From Glycomyces arizonensis DSM 44726 (GTDB lineage Bacteria; Actinomycetota; Actinomycetes; Mycobacteriales; Micromonosporaceae), in NCBI RefSeq assembly GCF_000482705.1, contig NZ_KI519474.1, positions 1 through 64,000 on the forward strand: a stretch of DNA of 64,000 nucleotides, written 5' to 3'. The notes beneath the pieces were generated by a model, which saw only the letters and a list, made by a program, of their open reading frames with translations, was not told the origin of the DNA and searched no databases. The translations under genes were made by a program, and so were the position numbers. Below are positions 48,656 through 57,446 of the stretch, in pieces (the stretch's first letter is position 1; each line of letters opens with the position of its first letter).

Positions 48656-50137
48656 ATGAGCGTTGACCAGCGCCGGGACGACGCCCAGGCGGCGTCCGCC
48701 GAGCAGCCGGAGTCGGCGATCCCACGCCAGATCAAGCTCGTCATCGGGCTCCTGCTCGGCGCCTCGTTCGTCATGATCCTGAACGAGACCGTCATGGGCG
48801 TGGCGATCCCCAGGCTCATGGAGGAGCTCACGATCAGCGCCGCCACGGCGCAGTGGCTCACCACCGCCTTCATGCTCACCATGGCCGTGGTCATCCCGAC
48901 GACCGGGCTGATCCTCCAGCGCTTCACGACCAGGGCCGTCTTCATCACCGCGATGTCGCTGTTCACCGGCGGCACCCTGCTCGCCGCGGCCGCGCCCGCC
49001 TTCGGCTTCCTCGTGGCCGCGCGCGTCATCCAGGCCAGCGGCACCGCCGTGATGCTGCCGCTGCTCATCACCACCGTGCTGACGTTCGTCCCCGCCGACC
49101 GGCGCGGGCGGACGATGGGCCTGATCACCATCGTCATCTCCGTCGCACCGGCCGTCGGGCCGACGTTCTCGGGGTTCATCCTGTCGGTCCTGGAGTGGCG
49201 CTGGATGTTCCTGTGCGTCCTGCCGATCGCCGGAATCAGCCTCGCGTTCGGCGCAGTGCTGGTCAAGAACATCACCGAGCCGAAGTCGGTCAAGTTCGAC
49301 GTGCCCTCGGTGGTGCTCTCGGCGCTGACCTTCGGCGGCCTCATCTACGGCCTCAGCAGCATCGGCCAGGCCGCCGAGTCCGACGTCCCCCTGCCCCCGG
49401 CGGTGCCGCTGGCGGTCGGGGCCGTCGCCCTGGTCCTGTTCGTGCGCCGCCAGCTGGTCCTCCAGCGCTCCGACGCCGCCCTGATGGACCTGCGGCCGTT
49501 CCGCGACCGCGCCTTCGTCGTGGGCGTGGTCATGATGCTCATCTCCATGGGCGCCCTGTTCGGGACGCTCATCCTCCTGCCGATCTACCTGCAGAACGTC
49601 CTCGGCCTCACCACGCTGGACACCGGCCTGGTGCTGCTGCCCGGTGGCCTGGCCATGGGCTTGATCGCGCCGGTCATCGGGCGGCTGTTCGACCGCTTCG
49701 GCCCCCGGCCGCTGGTCATCCCCGGCGCGGTCGTCGTCGCCTCGGCGCTGGGGCTGCTGAACCTGCTCGACGAGACGAGCCCGACGTGGTTCGTGCTCAT
49801 CGCCAACCTCGTGCTCAGCATCGGGCTCGGCTTCATGATGACGCCGCTGATGACCTCGGCGCTCGGCTCGCTCAAGCCCGAGCTGTACCCGCACGGCAGC
49901 GCGATCGTGAACACGCTCCAGCAGCTCGCCGGGGCCGCCGGGACCGCGCTGTTCATCACGATCATGACCACCGGGACCACCGCGAACCTCGAGGACGGCA
50001 TGGAGGCGGCCGCGGCGCAGTCCGGCGGCATCCACAGCGCGTTCCTGTGGGGCGCGGCGCTCGCCGTCGTCGCCGTCGCGGCGTCCCTGCTCGTCAGGCG
50101 CCCGCCCGAGCCCGCCGCCGCGGTCGCGGCGCACTGA
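48656..50137 (+). CDS. MFS multidrug exporter, DHA2 (14-helix) family
   Basis: 493 residues. GGAAAGG precedes the ATG. Fourteen predicted helices; the family motif C region (LLPLLITTVLTFVPADRRGR; GLITIVISVAPAVGPTFSGF) is well kept, and LNETVMGVAIPRLMEEL is the DHA2 N-terminal motif D1. Proton-driven export of toxic compounds, under the divergent TetR. Confidence 0.92.
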   Translation: MSVDQRRDDAQAASAEQPESAIPRQIKLVIGLLLGASFVMILNETVMGVAIPRLMEELTISAATAQWLTTAFMLTMAVVIPTTGLILQRFTTRAVFITAMSLFTGGTLLAAAAPAFGFLVAARVIQASGTAVMLPLLITTVLTFVPADRRGRTMGLITIVISVAPAVGPTFSGFILSVLEWRWMFLCVLPIAGISLAFGAVLVKNITEPKSVKFDVPSVVLSALTFGGLIYGLSSIGQAAESDVPLPPAVPLAVGAVALVLFVRRQLVLQRSDAALMDLRPFRDRAFVVGVVMMLISMGALFGTLILLPIYLQNVLGLTTLDTGLVLLPGGLAMGLIAPVIGRLFDRFGPRPLVIPGAVVVASALGLLNLLDETSPTWFVLIANLVLSIGLGFMMTPLMTSALGSLKPELYPHGSAIVNTLQQLAGAAGTALFITIMTTGTTANLEDGMEAAAAQSGGIHSAFLWGAALAVVAVAASLLVRRPPEPAAAVAAH

Positions 50138-50147
50138 CCTGAACGCG

Positions 50148-50175
50148 AGCGGCCCCGCCGACTGGCGGGGCCGCT
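50148..50175. terminator. Terminator after the MFS gene
   Basis: AGCGGCCCCGCC pairs with GGCGGGGCCGCT (12 bp) around a GACT loop, followed by TATTC. It lies between convergent genes ending at 50137 and 50189. Confidence 0.8.
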
Positions 50176-50188
50176 TATTCGTCGCCGG

Positions 50189-51616
50189 TCAGAGGCTCCA
50201 CTGCTGGTTGGCGCCGCCCCAGCAGTCGTACTGCTGGAGTCTGGTGCCGTTGGCGGTCGAGGAGTCGATGACGTCGAGGCACTTGCCGGAGTGGCGGGCG
50301 ACGAGTTCGACGTGGCCGCCTCCGGCGTCGCGCACCTCCCACTGCTGGTTGGTCTGCCCGTTGCACGGCCACTGGATGGCCCTGGCGCTGTTCGATGTCG
50401 AGGCGCCGTCGATGTCGAGGCACTTGCCCGAGGCCTGGGAGATGATCTGGTAGTAGCCGCCGCCCGCGTCCTGGAGCATCCATTGCTGGTTGGCGCCGCC
50501 GTGGCAGTCGTACTGGATGATCTCGGCCCCGTCGGCGGTGGAGCCGTTGACCACGTCCACGCACTTGCCGGAGTTCCGGTTCACGATGTCGGTGACCTGC
50601 CCGCCGCCCCCGGCCCCTTCGACGACGCCGGTGGCGGTGTCGATGGTGATCTGCGAGTACCAGTCCATGGCCAGGGTGTTGTTCGAGGGGAAGCGGAGCG
50701 GCAGCCACACGTACGTCGACTCGTTCGGCGTGCCGCCGGTCGCCCCGGCCCACCGGTCACCCATGTACATATAGGACGTCTGCTGGGAGCCGGCGACCTC
50801 CAGCACGTACGTCGACTGCGAGTTGTAGGTCGTGCCGTTCCCGAAGTTCTGCCACCCGCTCCAGCCGGTGGGGAAGCTCGTGGTGGTCGCGTACTGCGCC
50901 TGGTTCGGGTTCCAGCCGGTCGCCCCGGAGGTGACCAGGAAGTACACGCCGTTGCGCTTGAAGATCGCCGGGGCCTCGCGGTGGTCGCCGTCGAAGGAGT
51001 ACAGCAGCTCCTCGACGCCGAGGTAGTCGTCGGTGAGGCGGTAGATGTGCAGGTCGTAGTTCTCATTCGCCGCCGAGATCAGATAGCCGGTGCCGTCGTC
51101 GTCGACGAAGACCGTCTGGTCCCGCGACATGTGGCCCAGCGGCCGGAAGGACCCCTGGTAGGTGTAATCGCCGTCGATGGTGTCCGAGACGGCCACGGCC
51201 GCTTCGGCGTCGCCGTAGTCCGAGCCGTTCTCCTTGTGCGCCCACAGCACGTAGTGGTCGTACTCGGCGTTGTAGATCACCTTGGGCCGCTCCAGGTTCG
51301 CCGGGTCCAGGGCCGGGTCGGAGTCCTTGGTGAGGATGTCGTTGACGTGGGTCCAGTGGACCAGGTCGCTCGAGCGGTACATCGAGACGGCCTCGAAGAG
51401 GCTGCCGCCGTCGACGCGGTGCTCGCCGAGCATGTAGTAGTAGCCGCCCTCTTTGATGACGCCGCCGCCGTGGGCGTGCATGACGCTGCCGTCGGTGGTG
51501 ATGATCTGGGTGCCGTTGGTGAACGTCTGCTCCGCCGCCTGGGCGGGGGAGGCGCCCAGCGCGGCCGCGAGCAGTGCCGCGGCGCCGATCGCGGCGGCCT
51601 TCCATCGCATTCGCAT
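50189..51616 (-). CDS. Secreted GH43 galactanase-like enzyme with ricin-type lectin domain
   Basis: 475 residues from ATG 51616 with AAAGGA upstream. A Sec signal (MRMRWKAAAIGAAALLAAAL, cleavage near SPAQA) is followed by a five-bladed GH43 domain (about 27-330) with MHAHGGGVIKEGGYYYMLGE. That opening is the GH43_24 type (exo-beta-1,3-galactanase), which lacks the general-base Asp found in most GH43 enzymes. The C-terminal 130 residues are a beta-trefoil with three NQQW repeats (CBM13/ricin-B). Probably degrades arabinogalactan side chains outside the cell. Confidence 0.87.
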   Translation of the reverse strand: MRMRWKAAAIGAAALLAAALGASPAQAAEQTFTNGTQIITTDGSVMHAHGGGVIKEGGYYYMLGEHRVDGGSLFEAVSMYRSSDLVHWTHVNDILTKDSDPALDPANLERPKVIYNAEYDHYVLWAHKENGSDYGDAEAAVAVSDTIDGDYTYQGSFRPLGHMSRDQTVFVDDDGTGYLISAANENYDLHIYRLTDDYLGVEELLYSFDGDHREAPAIFKRNGVYFLVTSGATGWNPNQAQYATTTSFPTGWSGWQNFGNGTTYNSQSTYVLEVAGSQQTSYMYMGDRWAGATGGTPNESTYVWLPLRFPSNNTLAMDWYSQITIDTATGVVEGAGGGGQVTDIVNRNSGKCVDVVNGSTADGAEIIQYDCHGGANQQWMLQDAGGGYYQIISQASGKCLDIDGASTSNSARAIQWPCNGQTNQQWEVRDAGGGHVELVARHSGKCLDVIDSSTANGTRLQQYDCWGGANQQWSL

Positions 51617-51899
51617 GATGGTCCTTTCGCTCGTCACCCGTCGTCCGGTTCGGCGCCGCTCGGGCCGGGCAGGGGCCGCCGGCCGTCCGGGGATCGGACG
51701 CGGCGCCCGCGTTCGCGTGGTCGCCGGGGGTGAACATCTCCAGCATTCCATATATTTAAATGCTTGTAAATACCGTCAGAGGAAGCGGGCGGGCCGTTGA
51801 CCGGGACCGGTGTCATTCAGTTGTCTAAAGAGGAATCAGTGTTCCGTGAGATGGAGCGCATCTCATTGGGAGCGTGGGCAATGCCGACCGACGGGTAGG

Positions 51900-52030
51900 T
51901 CAGTAGCGCGCGCAAGTGGTCTGGTAGAGTTCTGCGCGGATCGCCGAACGGCGATCCGAGGCCGGGTGCCTGCGGGGGCACCGATCCGGTTCGATCCCGG
52001 TCCTGGCCGCTGCGCCCGATGCGGCGCACC
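51900..52030 (+). other. Structured intergenic element with tRNA-like pieces
   Basis: The 476-bp gap 51617-52092 holds no gene. Within it are a D-loop-like GGTAGAG (51923-51929), a 9-bp stem-loop CGGATCGCC-GAAC-GGCGATCCG, a second stem GGTGCC/GGCACC and a T-arm-like GGTTCGATCCCGG (51990-52002). No matching acceptor stem or normal anticodon arm can be built, so it is not called a tRNA; it could be a decayed tRNA, a small RNA or chance. TAGAGT at 51926 could be a -10. Confidence 0.35.
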
Positions 52031-52051
52031 GACTTGTCTTCGAGGGGTATG

Positions 52052-52083
52052 GGCCCTGATCAGCGGCAACGCTGATCAGGGCC
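52052..52083. terminator. Strong terminator hairpin
   Basis: GGCCCTGATCAGC pairs with GCTGATCAGGGCC (13 bp) around GGCAAC. It follows the hydrolase gene on the minus strand by nine bases and could also end a rightward transcript through 51900-52030. Confidence 0.75.
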
Positions 52084-52092
52084 TCTCTTCGC

Positions 52093-52944
52093 TCATGCCA
52101 GGCGCTCGAGCAGCCCGGCGACGGCCCGGCCGATCGCCTCCGGGGCGTCCTCGGGCGCGTGGTGGCCCACCGGGCCGATGTCGGTGACTTCGAGCCCGGC
52201 CACGTGCTCCTCGGCCCACGCCACGATCCCCTCCGAGACGAGGCTCTGCCCGAGCCCGGTGGTCAGCAGCAGCTTCGGCACCTCAGGCGTGGCTTCCATC
52301 CACTTGCCGTAGGCCTCGAACCGCTCGGCCACGTCGGCCGGTTCGCCGTCGAGCGGGATCTCGCGCGGCCACTGCAACAGCGGACGGCGCGACTCCGGCG
52401 TCGGGTAGGGCTCGCGGTAGACGTCGAGGTCGGCGTCGGCGATGCCCGGATTGGTGGCGCGCAGGGCGCTCTCGATGAACCAGTTCTCCTCCAAGGCCAT
52501 CTGTTCGCCCTCGCCGGGCGTGCGCAGCCGCTGGAACAGCGGCACGGCCGGGGCCGGGTACTCGGCCCACGTCATGGGCCGCAGGAACGTCTCGGTGAGG
52601 ACGACGCCCCTGGTGCGGCCGGGATGCCTTGCGGCCCAGTCGAGGGCGAGCGAGCCGCCCCAGTCGTAGCCGACGAGGACGACCTCGCCGAGGCCGAGCG
52701 CCTCGATCCAGGCGTCGAGGTACTCGGCGTGGTCGGCGAAGCGGTAGCCGATCTCGGGCTTGCCGGAGGCGCCCATGCCGATGAGGTCGGGTGCCAGGAC
52801 GCGGGCCGAGCCGCTCAAGTGCGGGACGACGCCGCGCCAGATGTGCGAGGAGGTCGGGTTGCCGTGCAGGAGCACGACGGTCGGACCGCCCGTGCCTTCG
52901 TCTGCATAGGCCATGTGGGAGTCGAGGATGTCGATGGCGTGCAT
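52093..52944 (-). CDS. Haloalkane dehalogenase-like alpha/beta hydrolase
   Basis: 283 residues. HGNPTSSHIWR carries the halide-binding Asn (29) and VGYDWGGSLALDWA the nucleophile Asp94 with its neighbouring Trp, as in DhaA/LinB. WPREIPLDGEPADV matches the characteristic cap segment, and GHHAPEDAPEAIG holds the catalytic His (about 261). This supports true dehalogenase chemistry (carbon-halogen hydrolysis) better than a generic esterase. Upstream lie a SnoaL-like gene and a divergent MarR. Confidence 0.87.
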   Translation of the reverse strand: MHAIDILDSHMAYADEGTGGPTVVLLHGNPTSSHIWRGVVPHLSGSARVLAPDLIGMGASGKPEIGYRFADHAEYLDAWIEALGLGEVVLVGYDWGGSLALDWAARHPGRTRGVVLTETFLRPMTWAEYPAPAVPLFQRLRTPGEGEQMALEENWFIESALRATNPGIADADLDVYREPYPTPESRRPLLQWPREIPLDGEPADVAERFEAYGKWMEATPEVPKLLLTTGLGQSLVSEGIVAWAEEHVAGLEVTDIGPVGHHAPEDAPEAIGRAVAGLLERLA

Positions 52945-52966
52945 GTCGGTGCCTTTCTTCGAGTGG

Positions 52967-53395
52967 TCAGAGGGCCCGGTCGATCGCCGCGGTCAGCGCG
53001 ACCGGGGCGACCTCGAGGCGGTCGAAGCGCCAGCCGTTCGCGGTGCGGCGCGCGCCGTAGCGGTGGACCGCGGCCGCGAGGGCCTCGGTCTTGTCGTCGA
53101 GGACGTAGACGGCGAGGCCGTCCGCCCGCACTGCGGCGGTGTCGCCGTCGAGGTCGATGACGAGGTTGGACTTGTGGTGGAGGGTGCGGGCGTACTTGTC
53201 GTGGCCTTTGCGCGCGATCGCGACGAGTGCCTCGGCGCCGCGGGCTGCGCCGCGCACGGACTTGACGGTGACGTCCTCGGTGAAGAGCCGGTCGGTCTCG
53301 TCGTAGCGCTGCTCGTCGAGCCACACGCTGTGGCGGGCGACCAGGTCGGCCAGCTCGGCGCGGTCGGCGAGCTCGCGGACCAGGGTGTCGGTCAT
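52967..53395 (-). CDS. SnoaL-like/nuclear-transport-factor-2 fold protein
   Basis: 142 residues from ATG 53395, with AAGGAGG five bases upstream (a start five codons earlier is less likely). ELADLVARHSVWLDEQRYDE and the C-terminal YGARRTANGWRFDRLEV match the SnoaL-like cone fold used for cyclases, isomerases and dehydratases. It is 22 bp from the dehalogenase and shares its promoter; substrate unknown. Confidence 0.8.
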   Translation of the reverse strand: MTDTLVRELADRAELADLVARHSVWLDEQRYDETDRLFTEDVTVKSVRGAARGAEALVAIARKGHDKYARTLHHKSNLVIDLDGDTAAVRADGLAVYVLDDKTEALAAAVHRYGARRTANGWRFDRLEVAPVALTAAIDRAL

Positions 53396-53422
53396 GGCGG
53401 CCTCCTTCAAGTAGTTAATCTT

Positions 53423-53470
53423 ACTAACGTTTATGTCGCTAACGAATATACATCGTTAGTGTCACTAACG
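53423..53470. promoter_or_regulatory. MarR operator region
   Basis: CGTTAGTGTCACTAACG (53454-53470) is a perfect 17-bp palindrome. ACTAACG (53423-53429) and GCTAACG (53438-53444) repeat its half. The cluster lies between the divergent SnoaL/dehalogenase operon and the MarR gene and overlaps the promoter of both. Confidence 0.7.
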
Positions 53471-53491
53471 CAAATGGGGTAGGGTGTGCCC

Positions 53492-53962
53492 ATGGATCAC
53501 GGCAACGACCTGCGCTTCGACCGCGGCGAGCAGATGCCCGAGCGGTTCCGGCGCCAGACCTCCCGGCTGCTCGGCATGACCGCCGCGCAGGCCTCACGCG
53601 TCGCCCAGAGCGCGTTCGCGTCCGTCGGCGCGCACCGCTGGCACTACGGGGTCCTCGCGGCCTTGGACGAGTCCGGGCCCGGCAGCCAGTCCCAGATCGC
53701 CGACCGCACCGGCATCTACCGCTCCGACCTGGTCGCCACCCTGAACGAGCTCGTCGAAGGCGGCCACATCGAACGCAGCCCCGACCCGTCCGACAAGCGA
53801 CGCAACATCATCACCATGACCGAGACCGGCAGGGCCAGGCTCGCCGAGCTCGACCGCGTCACCGCCGGGATCAACGAGCACATCCTCGCCCCGCTCGACG
53901 AGGCGGAGCGGGAGCGGCTCTTCGCGCTGCTACGGCGCCTCAACGACCACCTCTCGGCCTAG
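53492..53962 (+). CDS. MarR-family repressor
   Basis: 156 residues from ATG 53492; GTG 53486 is possible. TAGGGT ends six bases before the ATG and may be the -10 of a leaderless message. The wing and recognition helix are in SQSQIADRTGIYRSDLVATL and IERSPDPSDKRRNIITMT. It likely represses the divergent dehalogenase operon and itself through the TAACG palindromes. Its last 4 bp overlap the end of the convergent ALDH gene. Confidence 0.87.
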   Translation: MDHGNDLRFDRGEQMPERFRRQTSRLLGMTAAQASRVAQSAFASVGAHRWHYGVLAALDESGPGSQSQIADRTGIYRSDLVATLNELVEGGHIERSPDPSDKRRNIITMTETGRARLAELDRVTAGINEHILAPLDEAERERLFALLRRLNDHLSA

Positions 53963-55338
53963 CGCAGCCGCCGCATGATCTTCTCCTTGACCGACGTGAA
54001 CGGCGGATAGACCACCTGCATCGTGTCCGGCGCGAGCGGCTTCTCCAGCACCGCCTTCGCGTGGCTGAACGTCTCGATCGACCACTTCCCGTGGTACGCA
54101 CCGAGGCCCGAGGCGCCGACGCCGCCGAACGGGAGCCCCGGCACGTCGATGTGCGCCGTCGGCACGTTGAACCCGACCGCGCCCGAGGACGTCCGCGTCA
54201 ACAGCTTCCGCTTCGTGGTGTCGGCGTTCGTGAACGCGTACAGCGCCAGCGGCTTCTCCCCGGCGTTGACGTGCGCGATCGCCTCGTCGAGCGTCTCCAG
54301 CGACAGGATCGGCAGGACGGGCCCGAAGACCTCCTCGGCCATCACCGCGTCCTTGGCGTCCACATCGGCCAGCACCGTCGGCGCGATGTAGCGCGCCTCC
54401 CGGTTGTGCCCGCCGCCGCACACCAGGCGGCCCTCGTCGAGGAACGCGGCCAGGCGGTCGAACGAGCGCTCGTCGACGATCCGCCCGTAGTCCTCGCTCT
54501 CGGCCGGGGCGTGCCCGTACATCTCGCGCACCGCCTCGGCCAGGTGCCTCTCCAGTTCCGGGCCGACGCCGTCGAGCGCGATCACGTAGTCCGGCGCCAG
54601 GCACGTCTGCCCGGCGTTCATGAACTTCGCCCACGCGATCCGCCGCGCCGCCGCGGCCAGGTCCACGCCCGGCTCGACGATCGCCGGGGACTTCCCGCCG
54701 AGTTCGAGCGTCACCGGCGTCAGGTGCTCGGCCGCCGCCTTCGCGACGATCCGGCCCACCTTGGCCGACCCGGTGAAGAAGATGTGGTCCATCCGCTCGC
54801 CCAGCAGCGCCGACGTCGCCTCGGCGCCGCCCTCGACGACGGCGACCGCCTCGGGGTCGAGGTAGGCGCCCAGCAGCCGCGCCAGCGCCGCCGAGGTGGC
54901 GGGGGAGGACTCCGAGGGCTTCACGACCACCGCGTTGCCGCAGGCGAGCGCGCCGGCCAGCGGCGTCAGCGTCAGCTGCACCGGGTAGTTGAACGGCCCG
55001 ATCACCAGCACCAGGCCGAGCGGCTCGCGCAGCAGGTACGACTTCGCGGGCTGGAGGTGCGGCGGCGTGTGCACCCGCTTGGGCCGCAGCCACGACCGCA
55101 GGTGCTTGCGCATGCTGCGCACCTCGGCGGCGACGAAGTCGATCTCGGCGAGGAACGACTCGGGCGCGGCCTTGCCGAGGTCCTCGCCGAGCGCGGCGGC
55201 CAGCTCGTCGCCGGCCTCCTTGAGCATGCGGTCGAGCCCCTTGAGCTGCGCGAGGCGCCACGGGATCGGTTTGGTGCGCCCCGCATCGTAGTGGGAGCGG
55301 AGGCGGGAGACGGTGTCCGAGAGGTGCGCGCTGGCCAT
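53959..55338 (-). CDS. Aldehyde dehydrogenase, ALDH3 (fatty aldehyde) type
   Basis: 459 residues from ATG 55338. TLELGGKSPAIV carries the general-base Glu and MNAGQTCLAPDYV the catalytic Cys. The C-terminal VPGLPFGGVGASGLGAYHGK is typical of class-3 aldehyde dehydrogenases, which oxidise fatty or aromatic aldehydes. No ribosome binding site is seen and TACGCT six bases upstream may be the -10 of a leaderless message. Confidence 0.92.
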   Translation of the reverse strand: MASAHLSDTVSRLRSHYDAGRTKPIPWRLAQLKGLDRMLKEAGDELAAALGEDLGKAAPESFLAEIDFVAAEVRSMRKHLRSWLRPKRVHTPPHLQPAKSYLLREPLGLVLVIGPFNYPVQLTLTPLAGALACGNAVVVKPSESSPATSAALARLLGAYLDPEAVAVVEGGAEATSALLGERMDHIFFTGSAKVGRIVAKAAAEHLTPVTLELGGKSPAIVEPGVDLAAAARRIAWAKFMNAGQTCLAPDYVIALDGVGPELERHLAEAVREMYGHAPAESEDYGRIVDERSFDRLAAFLDEGRLVCGGGHNREARYIAPTVLADVDAKDAVMAEEVFGPVLPILSLETLDEAIAHVNAGEKPLALYAFTNADTTKRKLLTRTSSGAVGFNVPTAHIDVPGLPFGGVGASGLGAYHGKWSIETFSHAKAVLEKPLAPDTMQVVYPPFTSVKEKIMRRLR

Positions 55339-55470
55339 GCTGCGAGCGTATCGGGTTCCGGCCTCCGGCGCCGGTCTCGGCGCCTGGCTGCACCCGTTGT
55401 TGCGCCGCGCTCCTTGTGGCCTGGTGCACAAGTCGGGCGGCGCGGCGCGGCGGTATGAAAGGATTCCGGC

Positions 55471-56568
55471 ATGGCTGCCGCGATCCGAACACACCTGCTG
55501 TCCTGGACCGCTCTCGTGCCCGTCGCCGGGGTGATCCTGCTCGCCCTGGCCTGGGGCCGCGTCCCGGGCGCCTTCGTGGTCGTCATCGTGACCGCCGCGC
55601 TGGCCGGGTCCGTCCTGGCCGCCGTCCACCACGCCGAGGTCGTCGCCCACCGGGTCGGCGAGCCGTTCGGGTCGCTGGTGCTGGCCGTCGCGGTCACCGT
55701 CATCGAGGTCGCGCTCATCGTCACCCTCATGGCCTCCGGCGGGCCCGAGTCGTCCTCGCTGGCGCGCGACACCGTCTTCGCCGCGGTCATGATCACCGTC
55801 AACGGCATCGTCGGCCTCTCGCTCATGGTCGGGGCCGTCCGCTACGGCACGACCGTGTTCAATTCCGAAGGCGCGGGCGCGGCCCTGGCGACGGTCGCCA
55901 CGCTCGCCACGGTGTGCCTGGTGCTGCCGACGTTCACCGTCTCCGAGCCCGGCCCGGAGTTCACCCCCTCGCAGCTGGTCTTCATCTCGCTGGCCTCGCT
56001 CGCCCTGTACGCCATGTTCGTGTTCACGCAGACCCGGCGCCACCGGGACTTCTTCCTCCAGATCGACGACGAGGGCGTCATCCGCGAGGAGGAGCACGCT
56101 GTCCCGCCGAGCGGGAAGCGCGCGCTGTTGAGCCTGGCGCTGCTCATGGTCGCGCTCGTGGCGGTGGTCGGGCTCGCGAAGGTCGACTCGCCCGCCATCG
56201 AGGCGGGCGTCAAGGCCGTGGGCTTCCCGCCCTCGTTCGTGGGCGTGGTCATCGCGCTGCTGGTGCTCCTGCCCGAGACGATCGCGGCGGTCAGGGCGGC
56301 GCTGCGCAAGCGGATCCAGATCAGCCTCAATCTCGGCTACGGCTCGGCCATGGCGAGCATCGGCCTGACGATCCCGACGATCGCGGCGGCCTCGATCTGG
56401 ATGGAAGGGCCGCTGGTGCTCGGCCTGGGGTCGACGCAGCTGGTGCTCTTGGCGCTGACGGTGGTCGTCAGTGTCCTGACGGTGGTGCCCGGGCGGGCCA
56501 CCCGGCTCCAGGGCGGGGTGCACCTGGTGCTGCTGGCGGCGTTCCTGTTCCTGGCCGTCAACCCCTAG
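55471..56568 (+). CDS. chaA: Ca2+/H+ antiporter (ChaA-like, CaCA superfamily)
   Basis: 365 residues, GAAAGGA before the ATG. Eleven or so membrane helices. The two alpha repeats have acidic residues in VAVTVIEVALIVTLMASGG and LLVLLPETIAAVRAALRKR, the ion-binding signature, with an acidic loop (EEEHAVPPSG) between. It exports Ca2+ or Na+ in exchange for protons. Ends 4 bp inside the convergent TSUP gene. Confidence 0.9.
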   Translation: MAAAIRTHLLSWTALVPVAGVILLALAWGRVPGAFVVVIVTAALAGSVLAAVHHAEVVAHRVGEPFGSLVLAVAVTVIEVALIVTLMASGGPESSSLARDTVFAAVMITVNGIVGLSLMVGAVRYGTTVFNSEGAGAALATVATLATVCLVLPTFTVSEPGPEFTPSQLVFISLASLALYAMFVFTQTRRHRDFFLQIDDEGVIREEEHAVPPSGKRALLSLALLMVALVAVVGLAKVDSPAIEAGVKAVGFPPSFVGVVIALLVLLPETIAAVRAALRKRIQISLNLGYGSAMASIGLTIPTIAAASIWMEGPLVLGLGSTQLVLLALTVVVSVLTVVPGRATRLQGGVHLVLLAAFLFLAVNP

Positions 56569-57356
56569 CCGCGCCAGGCGGCCCACACGTCCCAGCCGAG
56601 GCGGGCCAGGAGCGCGAGGACGACGACGAGCAGGATGACGCGGACGAAGCCCGAGCCCTTGGCGATCGCGGTGCGCGCGCCGATCCATGAGCCGATCATC
56701 GTCGCGGCGCCCATCGACAGGCCCAGCACCCACCACACGTGGCCCTGGACGGTGAACACGACGAGCCCGCCGAGGTTCGTGGCGACGTTGACGACTTTGG
56801 TGTGGGCCGCGGCGGTCACGTAGTCGAAGCCGAGGATCGTCGTGAACGCCACCGACAGGAAGATGCCGGTGCCCGGGCCGATGAGCCCGTCGTAGCAGGC
56901 GATCGCGACGCCGCACACGAGCATGACCGCGGCCGAGCGATGCGGGGTGCGCAGCTTCGGCTGCGGTTCGAGGCCGAGTTTCGGGCGGGCCATGACCAGG
57001 ACGAGCACGGCCAGCAGGATCGCGATGACGATGGGCTTCAACGCCTGCGAGGAGATGGCCGTGGCGGCCGCGGCTCCCGCGCCGGCCCCGGCGAGCGCGA
57101 GCGCGACGGTCGGCCACAGCATCCGGTGTTCGAGCTTGATCTTGCCCGCGTAGGTGGCCGCGGAGATCGAGGTGCCGCAGATGGAGGCGAGCTTGTTGGT
57201 GCCCAGCAGGACCGCGGCGGGGGCGTGGGGGAAGGCGACCATCAGCGCGGGCAGCTGCACGAGCCCGCCGCCGCCGACGACCGCGTCGATCCAGCCCGCG
57301 AACAGCGCGGCGGCCACCAGGAGGGGGATCAGGGAGGCGTCGAGCTCGATGGGCAC
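56565..57356 (-). CDS. TSUP-family (TauE/SafE) membrane permease
   Basis: 263 residues from a GTG at 57356 (no strong ribosome binding site). Eight predicted helices; GWIDAVVGGGGLVQLPAL and DGLIGPGTGIFLSVAFTTIL are the paired TSUP motifs. The family exports sulfite, sulfoacetate or related anions; substrate unknown here. Confidence 0.87.
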   Translation of the reverse strand: MPIELDASLIPLLVAAALFAGWIDAVVGGGGLVQLPALMVAFPHAPAAVLLGTNKLASICGTSISAATYAGKIKLEHRMLWPTVALALAGAGAGAAAATAISSQALKPIVIAILLAVLVLVMARPKLGLEPQPKLRTPHRSAAVMLVCGVAIACYDGLIGPGTGIFLSVAFTTILGFDYVTAAAHTKVVNVATNLGGLVVFTVQGHVWWVLGLSMGAATMIGSWIGARTAIAKGSGFVRVILLVVVLALLARLGWDVWAAWRG

Positions 57357-57446
57357 GGGCCAGAGCTTAACCACCTGCGTCTCGGTCGACACGCCGATGA
57401 GGTGAGGAACACGTGTCGGTCCGTAATCGTCTGCTATCAACAGGTG

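Noticed and set aside
51936-52012. tRNA gene (T-arm-like GGTTCGATCCCGG)
   Set aside because: No complementary acceptor stem and no seven-base anticodon loop in the right place; kept only as a structured element.
53959-57117. Single 1052-residue minus-strand protein
   Set aside because: Only the last 459 residues are real (ALDH). The upstream part is a shadow of the ChaA-like and TSUP genes.
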